The translations under genes were made by a program, and so were the position numbers. From an uncultured Oceanisphaera sp. (GTDB taxonomy: Bacteria > Pseudomonadota > Gammaproteobacteria > Enterobacterales > Aeromonadaceae), in contig NZ_CANLZU010000020.1 of NCBI RefSeq assembly GCF_947495715.1, forward strand, positions 1 to 64,000: 64,000 nucleotides of DNA, read 5' to 3'. Within the stretch, counting starts at the first letter, position 1; each line of letters opens with the position of its first letter. Of the stretch, positions 44,748 to 54,922 are shown in pieces. Under the pieces are notes generated by a model that was given only the letters and a program-made list of their open reading frames with translations, did no database searches and had not been told where the DNA came from.

Positions 44748-44959
44748 GTCGTCATCCTTAACGTGCGCTTGCCATCTGGTCAGTTAATCATGCAAGCAGG
44801 TGTTTAATATATGGGTATTTTGGTGAATCTTGATTTCGGTCCCGTTCCGGCTCATTGTGATAATGAATCATTTGTCTGGTCATAATTTCTATGTATAGCA
44901 TGAGCTTAGCCAAAGATAGTCTATGCTTTCCCTTATTTCCCACACCACGGGTATGAATA
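44748..44959. promoter_or_regulatory. Divergent control region between the two ligase genes
   Basis: No gene. The octamer TCTGGTCA occurs twice, at 44774-44781 and 44874-44881, in the same direction and 100 bp apart, each followed by an AT-rich stretch. These could be sites for the PuuR-type regulator encoded at 47866, but no consensus was available to test that. Confidence 0.4.
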
Positions 44960-46318
44960 ATGAGTGTTCAAGATCCTGAAAAGCGCGACATGGAATGGTT
45001 ACGGCTGTGGATGCAGCAGCACGCCATTACCGAGGTGGAGTGCCTGTTGCCGGACTTTACCGGCAACGCCCGGGGCAAGATACTGCCCGCCAGCAAATTC
45101 CTCAAGGAAGGGGGCATGCGGCTGCCGGAGAATATCTTTCTGCAGACCGTCAATGGCGACTGGCCGGACGATGACAATATCGACTGGACCGAACGCGACA
45201 TGGAACTGCACGCCGACATCAATACCCCCCGGCTGGTGCCCTGGGCCAGCGAGCCGACGGCCCAGGTGATTCACGACTGCTTCGACGCCGACGGCAATCC
45301 GGTCGATATGGCGCCGCGTAGCGTGTTGCGCCGGGTGCTCAACCTCTATGAGGCCCGGGGCTGGCGCCCGGTGGTGGCGCCGGAGCTGGAGTTCTTTCTG
45401 GTCAAGAAAAACGAGGACTGGGACTATCCGCTGGAGCCGCCCATTGGTCGTAACGGCCGGCCCGAGACGGCCCGCCAGTCGTTCAGCATCGATGCGGTCA
45501 ACGAATTCGATCCCATCTTCGAGGACATGTACGACTTCTGCGAAGCCCAGGGGCTGGAAGTGGACACCCTGATCCACGAGTCGGGCGCGGCACAGATGGA
45601 GGTCAACTTCATTCACGGCGATGCGCTGGATCTGGCGGATCAGGTGTTTCTGTTCAAGCGCACCATGCGCGAAGCGGCCATGCGCCATGACGTCTACGCC
45701 ACCTTCATGGCCAAGCCGATGAAGAACGAGCCGGGCAGCGCCATGCATATCCATCAGAGCCTGATCGATGCGAACGGCAACAATCTGTTTGCCAATGCCG
45801 ACGGCAGCCACAGCGAGCTGTTTCTGCACTTTATCGGCGGCATGCAGCACTACATTCCCAGCGCGGTGGCGCTGTTTGCGCCCAACGTCAACTCCTACCG
45901 GCGCTTGGCGTTTGGCGACTCGGCGCCGCGTAACATGGCCTGGGGCGAAGATAACCGCACCGTGGGCCTGCGGGTGCCGCGTTCGGTGCCGGCCGATCGG
46001 CGGATTGAAAACCGCTTCGCCGGAGCCGATGCGAACCCCTACCTGGCGCTGGCCGCCAGTCTGGCCTGTGGTTATCTGGGCATGATGAACAAGATAGCAC
46101 CCACAGAGCAGATACAGGGCAGCGCCTATAACATGCCCTTCGGCGTGGCCCGCAGTCTGGAAGAAGCGCTGCTGGAACTGGAGCAATGCGATGAATTGTG
46201 TCAACTGCTGGGGCCCCGCTTCGTCAACGCCTTTATTTCGGTCAAGCGCAAGGAATACGAGGCCTTCTTCACCGTGATCAGCGCCTGGGAACGGGAGTTT
46301 CTGTTGCTGAACGTGTGA
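44960..46318 (+). CDS. Glutamine synthetase-like gamma-glutamylpolyamine ligase, second copy
   Basis: A 452-residue protein of the same family but only distantly similar to its divergent neighbour. VVAPELEFFL, KPMKNEPGSAMHIHQS and LRVPRSVPADRRIENR are the corresponding motifs. Having several such ligases is known from Pseudomonas (PauA paralogues), where each prefers different polyamines; the split of substrates here is unknown. Upstream of spuC and likely co-transcribed with it. Confidence 0.9.
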   Translation: MSVQDPEKRDMEWLRLWMQQHAITEVECLLPDFTGNARGKILPASKFLKEGGMRLPENIFLQTVNGDWPDDDNIDWTERDMELHADINTPRLVPWASEPTAQVIHDCFDADGNPVDMAPRSVLRRVLNLYEARGWRPVVAPELEFFLVKKNEDWDYPLEPPIGRNGRPETARQSFSIDAVNEFDPIFEDMYDFCEAQGLEVDTLIHESGAAQMEVNFIHGDALDLADQVFLFKRTMREAAMRHDVYATFMAKPMKNEPGSAMHIHQSLIDANGNNLFANADGSHSELFLHFIGGMQHYIPSAVALFAPNVNSYRRLAFGDSAPRNMAWGEDNRTVGLRVPRSVPADRRIENRFAGADANPYLALAASLACGYLGMMNKIAPTEQIQGSAYNMPFGVARSLEEALLELEQCDELCQLLGPRFVNAFISVKRKEYEAFFTVISAWEREFLLLNV

Positions 46319-46386
46319 CAGACACCGGCGTGAAACCATCGGCAACCAGCCGGGCAGGCCGAAGCCGTCCCTGAAACTGGCCGTAG

Positions 46387-46404
46387 GGTCGAATTTATTC
46401 GACC
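46387..46404. promoter_or_regulatory. 18-bp palindrome before spuC
   Basis: GGTCGAAT-TT-ATTCGACC is an almost perfect palindrome 44 bp before the spuC start. It could be an operator or a small REP-type repeat; one copy is not enough to decide. Confidence 0.4.
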
Positions 46405-46447
46405 GATAAATCTCAATGGAATGGGTATAACGCACAGGGAGTCAAGC

Positions 46448-47809
46448 ATGGCAAAGCTACCGAAGAGTCCGTTGCAACAGCTGGATGCGGCCCATCATCT
46501 GCATCCCTTTACCGACAGTCAGGCGCTGCATCACAAAGGCGCCCGGGTGATTGAGCGGGGCGAGGGCGTGTATCTGTGGGATGCCGACGGTAACCGTATT
46601 CTCGACGCCATGGCCGGACTCTGGTGCGTCAACCTGGGCTATGGCCGGGAAGAGCTGGTGCAGGCCGCCGAGCAGCAGCTGCGCCGACTGCCTTATTACA
46701 ACCTGTTCTTTCAGACCACCCACCCCAGGGCCACCGAGCTGGCGGCTACCCTCGCCACCCTGTTACCCGGCGACATGGAGCATGTCTTTTTTACCGGCTC
46801 CGGCTCCGAGTGCAACGATACCGTGGTGCGCATGGTGCGTCACTACTGGGCCGAACAGGGGAGGCCCGAGCGCAACACCATCATCAGCCGCCATAACGCC
46901 TATCACGGCTCCACCCTGGCCGGCGCCTCGCTCGGCGGCATGAAGCCCATGCATGCTCAGGGCGGCTTGCCGCTACCGGGCATAGTGCATATCGACCAGC
47001 CTTATTATTTCGGCGAAGGCGGGGGCCAGAGCCCACACCAGTTTGGTCTGCAGCGGGCCCGTCAGCTCGAGCAGAAAATTCTGGAGTTGGGGCCGGACAA
47101 GGTGGCGGCCTTTATCGGCGAGCCCATTCAGGGTGCCGGTGGCGTTATTATTCCGCCCGACTCTTACTGGCCGGAAATTCAACGCATCTGCCGGCAGTAC
47201 GACATTTTGCTGGTGATGGACGAGGTGATCTGCGGCTTTGGCCGCACCGGTCACTGGTTTGCCAGCGAACACTACGGCCTGCAGCCGGATCTGCTGTGCA
47301 TGGCCAAGGGCATCACCTCCGGTTATATCCCGCTGGGGGCGGTGGCGGTGGGATCTCGGGTGGCCGCCGGACTGATAAAAGGCGGCGAGTTCTTTCACGG
47401 CTTCACCTATTCCGGCCATCCGGTGGCCTGTGCGGTGGCGCTGGCCAATATCGCGGTGATGCAACAAGAACGGCTGGTGGCGCGGGTGCACGACGACATA
47501 GGCCCCTATCTGCAACGGGAGTGGGCCAGCCTTAGTAGTCACCCGTTGGTGGGCGAAACCCGTGGGCTGGGGCTGTTGGCGGCGCTGGAACTGGTGGCCG
47601 ACAAAAGCGACAACCGGCGCTTTGACGAGGATGTCGGGGCCGGAGTCATCTGCCGCGAACACTGTTTCGAGCTTGGCCTGGTGATGCGGGCGGTGGGCGA
47701 CACCATGATTATTTCGCCGCCGCTGGTGATCGGCAGGGCTGAAGTCGACGAGTTGATAACCAGGGCGCGTCAGGCGCTGGATCTGACTTACCAAACACTG
47801 ATGAACTGA
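46448..47809 (+). CDS. spuC: Putrescine (polyamine)-pyruvate aminotransferase
   Basis: A 453-residue class III aminotransferase. FTGSGSECND, the MDEVICGFGRTG motif, and PLP Lys in MAKGITSGYIPLGA are present. It resembles Pseudomonas SpuC, which moves the amino group of putrescine to pyruvate, giving 4-aminobutyraldehyde and alanine. AGGGAG lies 5 bases before the ATG at 46448. Position between the ligase and a PuuR-type regulator supports a polyamine role. Confidence 0.9.
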   Translation: MAKLPKSPLQQLDAAHHLHPFTDSQALHHKGARVIERGEGVYLWDADGNRILDAMAGLWCVNLGYGREELVQAAEQQLRRLPYYNLFFQTTHPRATELAATLATLLPGDMEHVFFTGSGSECNDTVVRMVRHYWAEQGRPERNTIISRHNAYHGSTLAGASLGGMKPMHAQGGLPLPGIVHIDQPYYFGEGGGQSPHQFGLQRARQLEQKILELGPDKVAAFIGEPIQGAGGVIIPPDSYWPEIQRICRQYDILLVMDEVICGFGRTGHWFASEHYGLQPDLLCMAKGITSGYIPLGAVAVGSRVAAGLIKGGEFFHGFTYSGHPVACAVALANIAVMQQERLVARVHDDIGPYLQREWASLSSHPLVGETRGLGLLAALELVADKSDNRRFDEDVGAGVICREHCFELGLVMRAVGDTMIISPPLVIGRAEVDELITRARQALDLTYQTLMN

Positions 47810-47865
47810 CAAGGATGGAGAGACGCAGCTGGTCCGCAGCGCTGGCATCCGAAGGAGAAGACATC

Positions 47866-48408
47866 ATGGAGCTTGCCGAACGACTGAAATGGCTGCGGGG
47901 CCGTCATGGCCTGACCCAGCGTGAGCTGGCCCGTCGGGCCGGGGTGAACAACAGCCTGATCTCGCAAATCGAGCAGGCGGCGGTCAACCCCTCGGTGGCC
48001 ACGCTCAAGCGCATACTGGACGGCTTTCCCATCACCATGGGCGCCTTTTTCAGCCTGGAACAGGAACCGGTTCGACAGTGCTTTTTTCGCCAGCAAGACC
48101 TGTTGCCCATGCAGAGCGGTGAGGTGCAGATGTGGCTGCTGGGCCCGCTGCACCGGGGCCACAAACTGGCGCTGCAACGGGAGCGGTATCCGCCGGGGGC
48201 CGACACCGGTCCCGACATGCTGAGTAACGAGGCGGAGGAAGCCGGTCTGGTTCTGAGTGGCGAAATCGAGGTCACGGTGGGGGAGCAGTGCTGCGTATTG
48301 CAGGCCGGTGACGGTTATTATTTCGACACCCGCCAGCCCCATCGATTTCGCAATATCGGCAAGGAACCGTGCGAGCTCGTCTCGGCGGCGACCCCACCTA
48401 CTTTCTAG
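47866..48408 (+). CDS. puuR: PuuR-type HTH-cupin regulator
   Basis: A 180-residue regulator with an N-terminal XRE helix-turn-helix (LRGRHGLTQRELARRAGVNNSLIS) and a C-terminal cupin domain (about 100-180). E. coli PuuR represses the puu genes until putrescine binds. AAGGAG lies before the start. The location inside a polyamine-degradation cluster supports this name. Confidence 0.9.
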   Translation: MELAERLKWLRGRHGLTQRELARRAGVNNSLISQIEQAAVNPSVATLKRILDGFPITMGAFFSLEQEPVRQCFFRQQDLLPMQSGEVQMWLLGPLHRGHKLALQRERYPPGADTGPDMLSNEAEEAGLVLSGEIEVTVGEQCCVLQAGDGYYFDTRQPHRFRNIGKEPCELVSAATPPTF

Positions 48409-48554
48409 CGGTATCGGTACCGTCCTGTAGCTTGCAAATAATTGAATGTGAAAACGCAAACGCGCAAGATGAAGGTAACCAACGATTTATTGACGCCGTC
48501 TCGCCACCTGGCGCCGGGATGGCATCATCGACAACATTGAGTACAGAGGTGGAT

Positions 48555-49676
48555 ATGGATATCGGGGTACCACGGGAAATCAAGAATAACGAATATCGGG
48601 TCGGCATGACCCCCGGCGGGGTCAAGGAGCTGGTGCGAGATGGCCATAGCGTGCTGGTGCAGTGTGGGGCCGGCAGCGCCATCGGCCTGTGCGATGAAGA
48701 TTATGCCGCCGCCGGCGCCGAGCTGGTGTCGGAGGCGAGCGAGGTGTTTGCGCGGGCGGAGATGGTGGTCAAGGTCAAGGAGCCTCAGCCTGAGGAATAC
48801 CAACAGCTGAGACCCGGGCAGTTGCTGTTTACCTACCTGCATCTGGCGCCGGATCTGGCCCAGACACAGGGGTTGCTGAAGTCCGGTTGTACCGCCATCG
48901 CCTACGAGACCGTCACCGATGCCCGGGGCGGCCTGCCGTTGCTGGCGCCGATGAGTGAGGTGGCCGGCCGCATGGCGATACAGGCCGGTGCCCACTGTCT
49001 GGAAAAAGCCCAGGGCGGGCGAGGCGTGCTGCTGGGTGGCGTGCCGGGCGTGGCCCCGGGCCGGGTACTGGTGCTGGGCGGCGGTGTAGTGGGCATCAAC
49101 GCCGCCCGCATGGCGCTCGGGCTGGGCGCCGATGTAACCATACTCGACAAGTCACTGGCGCGCTTGAAAGAGCTGGACGGCCTTTACGGCCCCGGGCTGA
49201 AAACCCTGTATTCCACCGCCGATAACATCGAGTTTGAATTGTCTCGCAGCGATCTGGTGATCGGCGCCGTGCTGATCCCGGGGGCGGCGGCGCCACGGTT
49301 GGTAACCCGCGACATGCTCAAGCTGTTGCCTCAGGGCGCCGTGCTGGTGGATGTGGCCATCGATCAGGGCGGCTGTTTCGAAACCAGCCGTGCCACCACC
49401 CATCAGCAGCCGACCTTCGAGGTAGATGGCATCGTCCATTATTGTGTGGCCAACATGCCGGGCGCGGTAGCGCGTACCTCGACTTTTGCCCTGACCAACG
49501 CCACCTTGCCCTTTATTCAGGCGCTGGCCAACCAGGGCTGGCGGCAGGCGCTGCAGCAGGACGAGCATCTGGCTCGTGGCCTCAACGTGCACCAGAATCA
49601 GGTGGTCTGCCAGGCGGTGGCCGAGGCTCATGGCCTGAGTCATACCCCGCTTGATCAGGTGTTGACCACCAACTGA
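48555..49676 (+). CDS. ald: Alanine dehydrogenase
   Basis: A 373-residue enzyme that reversibly deaminates L-alanine to pyruvate with NAD+. [20 protein letters not shown] is the diagnostic N-terminus, and the Rossmann motif [15 protein letters not shown] lies near 172. It may recycle the alanine made by SpuC, which would return pyruvate as the amino acceptor; this is inference from position. 146 bp separate it from puuR. Confidence 0.96.
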   Translation: MDIGVPREIKNNEYRVGMTPGGVKELVRDGHSVLVQCGAGSAIGLCDEDYAAAGAELVSEASEVFARAEMVVKVKEPQPEEYQQLRPGQLLFTYLHLAPDLAQTQGLLKSGCTAIAYETVTDARGGLPLLAPMSEVAGRMAIQAGAHCLEKAQGGRGVLLGGVPGVAPGRVLVLGGGVVGINAARMALGLGADVTILDKSLARLKELDGLYGPGLKTLYSTADNIEFELSRSDLVIGAVLIPGAAAPRLVTRDMLKLLPQGAVLVDVAIDQGGCFETSRATTHQQPTFEVDGIVHYCVANMPGAVARTSTFALTNATLPFIQALANQGWRQALQQDEHLARGLNVHQNQVVCQAVAEAHGLSHTPLDQVLTTN

Positions 49677-49709
49677 GCAGGCGGCCTGCCCACGTAAGGA
49701 GAGTTGACG

Positions 49710-50120
49710 ATGGCGTTGAGTAGAGAGCAGGAAGCGCGCGCCCGGGCGCGATTTACCGATGATATGGACGAGGTCGGCGATGCCGAGCTGCATCAGGCGG
49801 CCCGTGAGGGCGAACGCAAGCTGGACCGGCTCGCCGAAACACCGCCGGCCGCGCTGCTTGACTGGTGGCAAGAGCTGAAACTGATGGTGAGTCTGCTCAA
49901 CGACTACCGCAAGGGTGACTACCGGGCCGTGCCCTGGAAGGTGATGGCCGCCTTGACCGGGGCCGTCATCTATTTTGTGTCACCGCTGGATGTGGTGCCG
50001 GACTTTCTGCCGCTGGCCGGTTATCTGGATGATGCGCTGGTGATCAAGCTGGCACTGGATCTGGCTCGCGCCGATCTGGCCCGATACGCTGCTTGGAAAG
50101 CGCAACAGCCTGGTGAATGA
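49710..50120 (+). CDS. DUF1232 (YkvA) family protein
   Basis: A 136-residue protein with the DUF1232 signature VIYFVSPLDVVPDFLPLAGYLDDA forming a short membrane-associated hairpin. Function unknown. AAGGAGAG lies before the ATG at 49710. Its end overlaps the start of the next gene by 8 bases, so the two are coupled. Confidence 0.9.
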   Translation: MALSREQEARARARFTDDMDEVGDAELHQAAREGERKLDRLAETPPAALLDWWQELKLMVSLLNDYRKGDYRAVPWKVMAALTGAVIYFVSPLDVVPDFLPLAGYLDDALVIKLALDLARADLARYAAWKAQQPGE

Positions 50121-51396
50121 ACTGAACACCGAATTTCTGTCTGGCCACGCCACCTTGATTCGGCTGGGCCTGGCCTTGTTGCTGGGCACCCTTATCGGCA
50201 TTCAGCGCGGCTGGCAAAGCCGGGACAGTCAGACCGGGCAACGGGTGGCGGGCATACGCACCCACGCGCTGGTCGGTCTGTTTGGCGGCCTGGTGGCCTT
50301 GCTCGGTACTCATGTTGGTCAGTGGTTGATTGGCGTCGGCCTGCTGGGAATGATGGCATTGACGCTGGTGGCCTACCGGGCGCGCAGCCGGGATCTGGCC
50401 GACTACAGCATCACCGGCAGCATGGGGCTGGTGCTCACCTTCTGCTTCGGGGCCCTGGCGCTGCTCGATGACCCGGCCATTGCCGCTACCGCGGCGGTGA
50501 TCACCGCCTTTATTCTGGACAACAAGCGCGAAATTCACGGTCTGCTGCAAAAACTGCAAGAGCATGAACTGGATGCGGGACTCAAGCTGTTGCTGATTTC
50601 GGTGGTGATGCTGCCCTTGTTGCCCAACCGGGCCATGGGGCCGGGCGGCGCTATCAACCCTTTTGAAATCTGGTGGATGGTGGTGCTGATCGCCTCCATT
50701 TCTTTTCTCGGCTATTTTGCCATCCGGCTGGGAGGCACCGAAAGGGGTATCTTCTTTACCAGCCTGTTTGCCGGCCTCACTTCCTCCACGGCGCTGACCC
50801 TGCATTATGCCCGGCTGTCGCGCACCTCGCCGGTGCTGGCCCCGCTGCTGGCCGCCGGTATTCTGCTGGCCTGCGGCACCATGTTTCCCCGTATTCTGGT
50901 GTATTGCGCGCTGATCAACCCGGCGTTGCTGGCCACGCTGTGGCTGCCGGTGCTGGTGATGACCCTGTTGCTGTATGGTCCGGCGGCGATGATCTGGTAT
51001 CGGCACCGGGGCAGTAAGCTGGTGGATCAGCCCAGCCTCGACATGAATCCACTCGATCTCAAGGCGGCGTTTTTCTTCGGGGGGCTGATTCTGGTGATCA
51101 TGCTGCTCGGCGAATGGTTGAAAGCGCTGCTGGGGAACGCCGGTATCCTGTTGCTGGCGCTGGCCTCTGGGGTGACCGATGTGGATGCCATTACCCTGTC
51201 GCTGAGCCGAATGTCACTCACGGGTATCGATCATGGCACCGCGGTACTCGGCATCGTGCTGGCGGCCTCGGTTAACAACCTGGTGAAAACGGCGATGGCG
51301 CTGACCCTGGGCGACCGCGCCCTGGGGCGACGGGTTGCGCTGGCCATGGCGGCGTCGTTGCTGGGCGGTTTGCTGGTGGCCTGGGGAGTGAATTGA
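50113..51396 (+). CDS. MgtC/SapB-DUF4010 family membrane protein
   Basis: A 427-residue protein with about 12 membrane helices. The N-terminal third has the MgtC/SapB motif (LLLGTLIGIQRGWQSR), and the rest is DUF4010. Function of the fused form is not known; MgtC itself acts in Mg2+ stress and ATP synthase control. It starts with GTG at 50113 and overlaps the DUF1232 gene. A hairpin (51398-51419) follows the stop. Confidence 0.87.
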   Translation: MNELNTEFLSGHATLIRLGLALLLGTLIGIQRGWQSRDSQTGQRVAGIRTHALVGLFGGLVALLGTHVGQWLIGVGLLGMMALTLVAYRARSRDLADYSITGSMGLVLTFCFGALALLDDPAIAATAAVITAFILDNKREIHGLLQKLQEHELDAGLKLLLISVVMLPLLPNRAMGPGGAINPFEIWWMVVLIASISFLGYFAIRLGGTERGIFFTSLFAGLTSSTALTLHYARLSRTSPVLAPLLAAGILLACGTMFPRILVYCALINPALLATLWLPVLVMTLLLYGPAAMIWYRHRGSKLVDQPSLDMNPLDLKAAFFFGGLILVIMLLGEWLKALLGNAGILLLALASGVTDVDAITLSLSRMSLTGIDHGTAVLGIVLAASVNNLVKTAMALTLGDRALGRRVALAMAASLLGGLLVAWGVN

Positions 51397-51397
51397 A

Positions 51398-51419
51398 AAG
51401 GCCCGGAAAACCGGGCCTT
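51398..51419 (+). terminator. Hairpin after the DUF4010 gene
   Basis: AAGGCCCGG-AAAA-CCGGGCCTT, a strong 9-bp stem, but with a very short T tract. It overlaps the end of the gene by no bases. Confidence 0.6.
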
Positions 51420-51423
51420 AGGG

Positions 51424-51570
51424 CTAACACCAGTCAGTTAAGCGTAAAACGGAATCAATTGACTTCCCACCGACACGCCGTAAACCCATCCCTGGGGGCT
51501 CTGCTACGCCATCCCTGGCGCAGAAGGTCGGTTTGAAAGCCAATCGATCCCGTTAACTGAACGGTGTTAG
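51424..51570. repeat. Modular palindromic element E5
   Basis: Outer arms CTAACACC...CAGTTAA and TTAACTG...GGTGTTAG, then ATTG.../...CAAT and CCACCGAC/GTCGG. The interior is GCCATCCCTGGC plus CCCATCCCTGGGGGCTC. Both arm sequences differ from E1 to E4 but stay complementary to each other. Between DUF4010 and lysC. Confidence 0.8.
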
Positions 51571-51599
51571 GCCTTAGGGTAGAGTGAAGCGAACGGCGG

Positions 51600-52937
51600 T
51601 TATGCCGGCAGCAGTTCCCGGTGCAGGTCGATAATCACCTGATCGGCGCTGTCTTCCTGTACCAGGAAGCACAGGTTGTGCGGGCTGGCACCATAGCAGA
51701 TCATGCGAATGTTGACGTTTTCCAGCGCCTGAAACACGCGCGTGCCGGTGCCGTTGACTTCGCTCATGCGGTTGCCGATCAGCGCCACCAATGCCAGGCC
51801 CTGTTCGACCTTGAGGTGACAATGCTTGCCGAGTTCGGCCTGCACTTCCTCGGTCAGCAGCTCGGCGCCGGCGTCCAGGGTCAGTGACACGCTGATCTCG
51901 GAGGTGGTGATCAGGTCGACCGAAATCTTGTGCTTGGCCAGAATGCCGAACACCTCGGCCAGAAATCCGTGCACCTGAAACATGCTCTGGTTGGTCAGGG
52001 TCAGCAACACCTGATTGCGACGCAGGGCCAGGGCGCGGAACAGCGGCTGGCTGGGGGTGCTGTTGCGAATCCAGGTGCCACCCGCTTCCGGCGCCTTGCT
52101 GGAGCCGACAAACACCGGAATCTGCTTGCGTACCGCCGGTTGCAGGGTAGCCGGGTGCAGGACCTTGGCACCGAAGGTCGCCATTTCGGAGGCTTCGCTG
52201 AAGCTGATTTCGGGAATGGCGCGGGCGTCACTCACCAGGCGCGGATCCGTGGTGTAGATACCGGGCACATCGGTCCAGATTTGCACGGCGATGGCGTCCA
52301 GCGCCTCGGCCAGCAGGGCGGCGGAAAAATCGCTGCCGCCCCGACCCAGGGTGGTGGTGCGACCGTCCTGAGCGGCGCCGATAAAGCCCTGGGTCACCAC
52401 CAGCTGGTTGTCGCACAGCGGTGTGAGTTCCTTTTCCACTTCGGCACGCAGGGTGGCCAGATCCGGGGCGGCCCGGCTGAAACGATCGTCGGTACGCATC
52501 ACTTTGCGTACATCAAACCATACCGCCGGAGTGCCGCGGTGGCGCAACAGCTCGACAAACAGCTTAGTAGACATCAGCTCGCCCTGGGCCACGATTTCAT
52601 CGTGCAGTGCCTTGGTCGGGCTGATGGCGGCGCTGTCGGCCAGCTCCTTGATATGAACCAGAATATCCTCGATATGGCGGGTCAGCATGTCGGGCTTGTC
52701 CAGGCTGTCGAGAATGCCTTGCTGAATATCGGTCAACTGTTGCAGCAGGGTGGCGCGAACCTCGGGCTGTTGTTCGCCCGAGGCCAGGGCCACCAGCAGG
52801 TTGGTGACGCCGGAACTGGCGCTCAGTACCGCCAGGCGGGTATCGGGATTCTGTTCAAGAATGGCGGCGCAACGGCTCATGGCCTCGGCATCGGCGACGC
52901 TGGTTCCACCAAATTTGGCAACGGTTAACTGACTCAA
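51600..52937 (-). CDS. lysC: Lysine-sensitive aspartokinase III
   Basis: A 445-residue kinase phosphorylating aspartate, the first step to lysine, threonine and methionine. The N-terminal kinase motif VAKFGGTSV and the two C-terminal ACT domains (ISVDLITTSEISVS) are present. The start is TTG, supported by AAGGAG 6 bases upstream. Expression is controlled by the lysine riboswitch just before it. Confidence 0.97.
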   Translation of the reverse strand: MSQLTVAKFGGTSVADAEAMSRCAAILEQNPDTRLAVLSASSGVTNLLVALASGEQQPEVRATLLQQLTDIQQGILDSLDKPDMLTRHIEDILVHIKELADSAAISPTKALHDEIVAQGELMSTKLFVELLRHRGTPAVWFDVRKVMRTDDRFSRAAPDLATLRAEVEKELTPLCDNQLVVTQGFIGAAQDGRTTTLGRGGSDFSAALLAEALDAIAVQIWTDVPGIYTTDPRLVSDARAIPEISFSEASEMATFGAKVLHPATLQPAVRKQIPVFVGSSKAPEAGGTWIRNSTPSQPLFRALALRRNQVLLTLTNQSMFQVHGFLAEVFGILAKHKISVDLITTSEISVSLTLDAGAELLTEEVQAELGKHCHLKVEQGLALVALIGNRMSEVNGTGTRVFQALENVNIRMICYGASPHNLCFLVQEDSADQVIIDLHRELLPA

Positions 52938-52994
52938 GTGCAGCTCCTTGATATATGTATATGATAAGTAACGGGGAAACGGCTGCAGAGACGG

Positions 52995-53165
52995 GAAAGG
53001 TCACTTAGAAGCACGCCACCCACAGGTGACAACCCGAAGGATTCAGCCTTCGTAGCCGAGGATGATACGCTGCCCCGCATCATCCTCTCGGCGTTATCTC
53101 CCCTGACCGGCGATCTGGGGAGTGGGAGCTCCTCCTGCCGGCTGCCTGAATAACGCGCCTCTTCT
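52995..53165 (-). promoter_or_regulatory. Lysine riboswitch (L-box)
   Basis: Minus strand has AGAGGCGCGTT, GGAGGAGC, a stem around GCCGAGAGGATGATG/CATCATCCTCGGC, then GGCTGAATCC and GGGTTGTCACC, the same order and near-identical to the E. coli lysC leader. It should fold with lysine and shut down lysC. The 3' end is about 60 bases before the TTG start. Confidence 0.92.
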
Positions 53166-53188
53166 TGCCCGACATGCGGGCTGCCATA

Positions 53189-53217
53189 TAAGTACTGACT
53201 CTGTCTGTCGCTGTCAA
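53189..53217 (-). promoter_or_regulatory. Predicted lysC promoter
   Basis: Minus strand carries a perfect TTGACA (53212-53217) and TACTTA (53189-53194) spaced 17 bp, right before the lysine riboswitch. Confidence 0.7.
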
Positions 53218-53250
53218 TAATTAAGTGGCCAAAACCGGGCTATATCGATG

Positions 53251-54579
53251 TTATAGCAGATCTTTCATCATGATCTTGGAACGCCGCTGGAAGTTGTAGA
53301 GTGCCTGCTTGCCCATCGGCAGGGCGCTGACATCCACCGGCTCGAAGCCGCGCTCCCGAAACCAGTGAATGGAACGGGTGGTCAGAATAAACAGCCGGCT
53401 CATGCCGCGCTTCTTGGCCTGCTCTTCCACCTTCTGCAACAGCATATCGCCCCGGCTGCCCCGGCGATAATCGGGATGAATGGCGACACAGGCCATCTCG
53501 GCCATCGCCTCCTCCGGAAAAGGATAGAGGGCGGCACAGCCGATGATGGCACCGTCTTTCTCGATGATGGTGAACTGATCGACTTCCATTTCCAGTTGCT
53601 CCCGGGAGCGACGCACCAGAATACCTTCTTCTTCCAGCGGGCGGATCAAATCCAGGATACCGCCGATATCGTCGATACGGGCCTGGCGTGCCTGCTCGGC
53701 ACTCAGACTGACCAGTTGGGTACCCAGACCGTCACGGGTGAACAGTTCCTGAATCAGGGCCCCGTCTTCCTTGTAGCTCACCAGGTGGCTGCGGGGCACC
53801 CCGGCGCGACAGCTGGAAATGGCGGCCCGCAGATAACGGGCGGTGCCGGACAGGGTGTCGCCATCGGACATAAGGCGCTGCAGATGCTCTTCGGCCTGTT
53901 CGGGAAACAGCTCCGGAATAGCCACACCTTCGTCGTCGAGCACGCCGCGCTGTGAGCAGAACCCGATCAGCTTGGTGGCCTTCAGTTCGATGGCCAGCCG
54001 TCGGGCCAGCTCTTCGGACGACAGATTGAAGCTTTCACCGGTCACCGAAAAGCCGATGGGAGAGATCAATACGGTGGCGCCGTTGGACAGCTGGTGATGA
54101 ATGGTGTCGGTATGAATGCGGCGTACCCGGCCGGAATGCTGATAGTCCACGCCGTCATCGACCCCCAGCGGCTGGGCGGTCACAAAGTTGCCGGTCACCA
54201 CATTGATGCGGGCATTCTGCATGGGCGTATTGATCAGCCCCATCGACAGTCGGGCCATGATGTCCATCTGCAAGCCGCCACAGACATTTTTGATGATGCG
54301 AAAACTGTGCTCGTCGGTCACCCGGGTGTGCTTGTGAAAAACATTTTCCAGACCGGCTTCTTCCAGCCCCTGATCGATTTGCGGCCGGGCACCAAAGACG
54401 ATAACCAGCCGAATGCCGAGGCTGGTCAGCAGCGCGATATCGGTAATGATATTGGGGAAATTATCCTGATCGATGGCTTCGCCACCGAGCATGACCACGA
54501 AGGTGGAGCCCCGGTGCAGATTGACATAGGGGCTTGATTGACGAAATGCCTTGACCAGGGCGGCATCGGTATCGCGCAC
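53251..54579 (-). CDS. argA: N-acetylglutamate synthase
   Basis: A 442-residue enzyme that starts arginine synthesis by acetylating glutamate. The N-terminal amino-acid-kinase domain ([21 protein letters not shown]) binds arginine for feedback inhibition. The C-terminal GNAT domain carries [10 protein letters not shown] for acetyl-CoA. The start is GTG with AAGGAC upstream. Length matches E. coli ArgA (443). Repression by ArgR is likely but only one imperfect box is seen. Confidence 0.96.
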   Translation of the reverse strand: MRDTDAALVKAFRQSSPYVNLHRGSTFVVMLGGEAIDQDNFPNIITDIALLTSLGIRLVIVFGARPQIDQGLEEAGLENVFHKHTRVTDEHSFRIIKNVCGGLQMDIMARLSMGLINTPMQNARINVVTGNFVTAQPLGVDDGVDYQHSGRVRRIHTDTIHHQLSNGATVLISPIGFSVTGESFNLSSEELARRLAIELKATKLIGFCSQRGVLDDEGVAIPELFPEQAEEHLQRLMSDGDTLSGTARYLRAAISSCRAGVPRSHLVSYKEDGALIQELFTRDGLGTQLVSLSAEQARQARIDDIGGILDLIRPLEEEGILVRRSREQLEMEVDQFTIIEKDGAIIGCAALYPFPEEAMAEMACVAIHPDYRRGSRGDMLLQKVEEQAKKRGMSRLFILTTRSIHWFRERGFEPVDVSALPMGKQALYNFQRRSKIMMKDLL

Positions 54580-54922
54580 GGATTGTCCTTTGATGACGGA
54601 AGATAATATAAGTCCATGATCGTGAAAATTAATGCAAAAAACAAGATTAAATATTTACTTTTTGGCTGTCTATAGCGCATCGGCATGCGACGGGGAAGGG
54701 CCTTTTCGGGTCTGATTCGACACCCCCTTGTTGTGGCGGAGGCCAGGTTTCGCTGTGTTAATCCTGACGCATTTTGATATGAAAAATGCGAGCGAGCGCC
54801 AATAAAGCGGCCTGCCTTGCCGGGGGCTTTATGTTAACCTTTTTAGGGTTTTACCCGTTCGCGCGGGGAAAATCGGTAACTATAGCCACAATAAAGCTAA
54901 AACAACAAAAGCGAGAACAACA
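54580..54922. promoter_or_regulatory. Divergent argA / nhaD region
   Basis: No gene. TGAAAATTAATGCA at 54623-54636 (reverse strand TGCAT-TAAT-TTTCA) is one to two bases off an ArgR box. Before nhaD, ATAAAGC (54802-54808) and GCTTTAT (54826-54832) can pair and could be a leader structure; this part is speculative. Confidence 0.45.
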
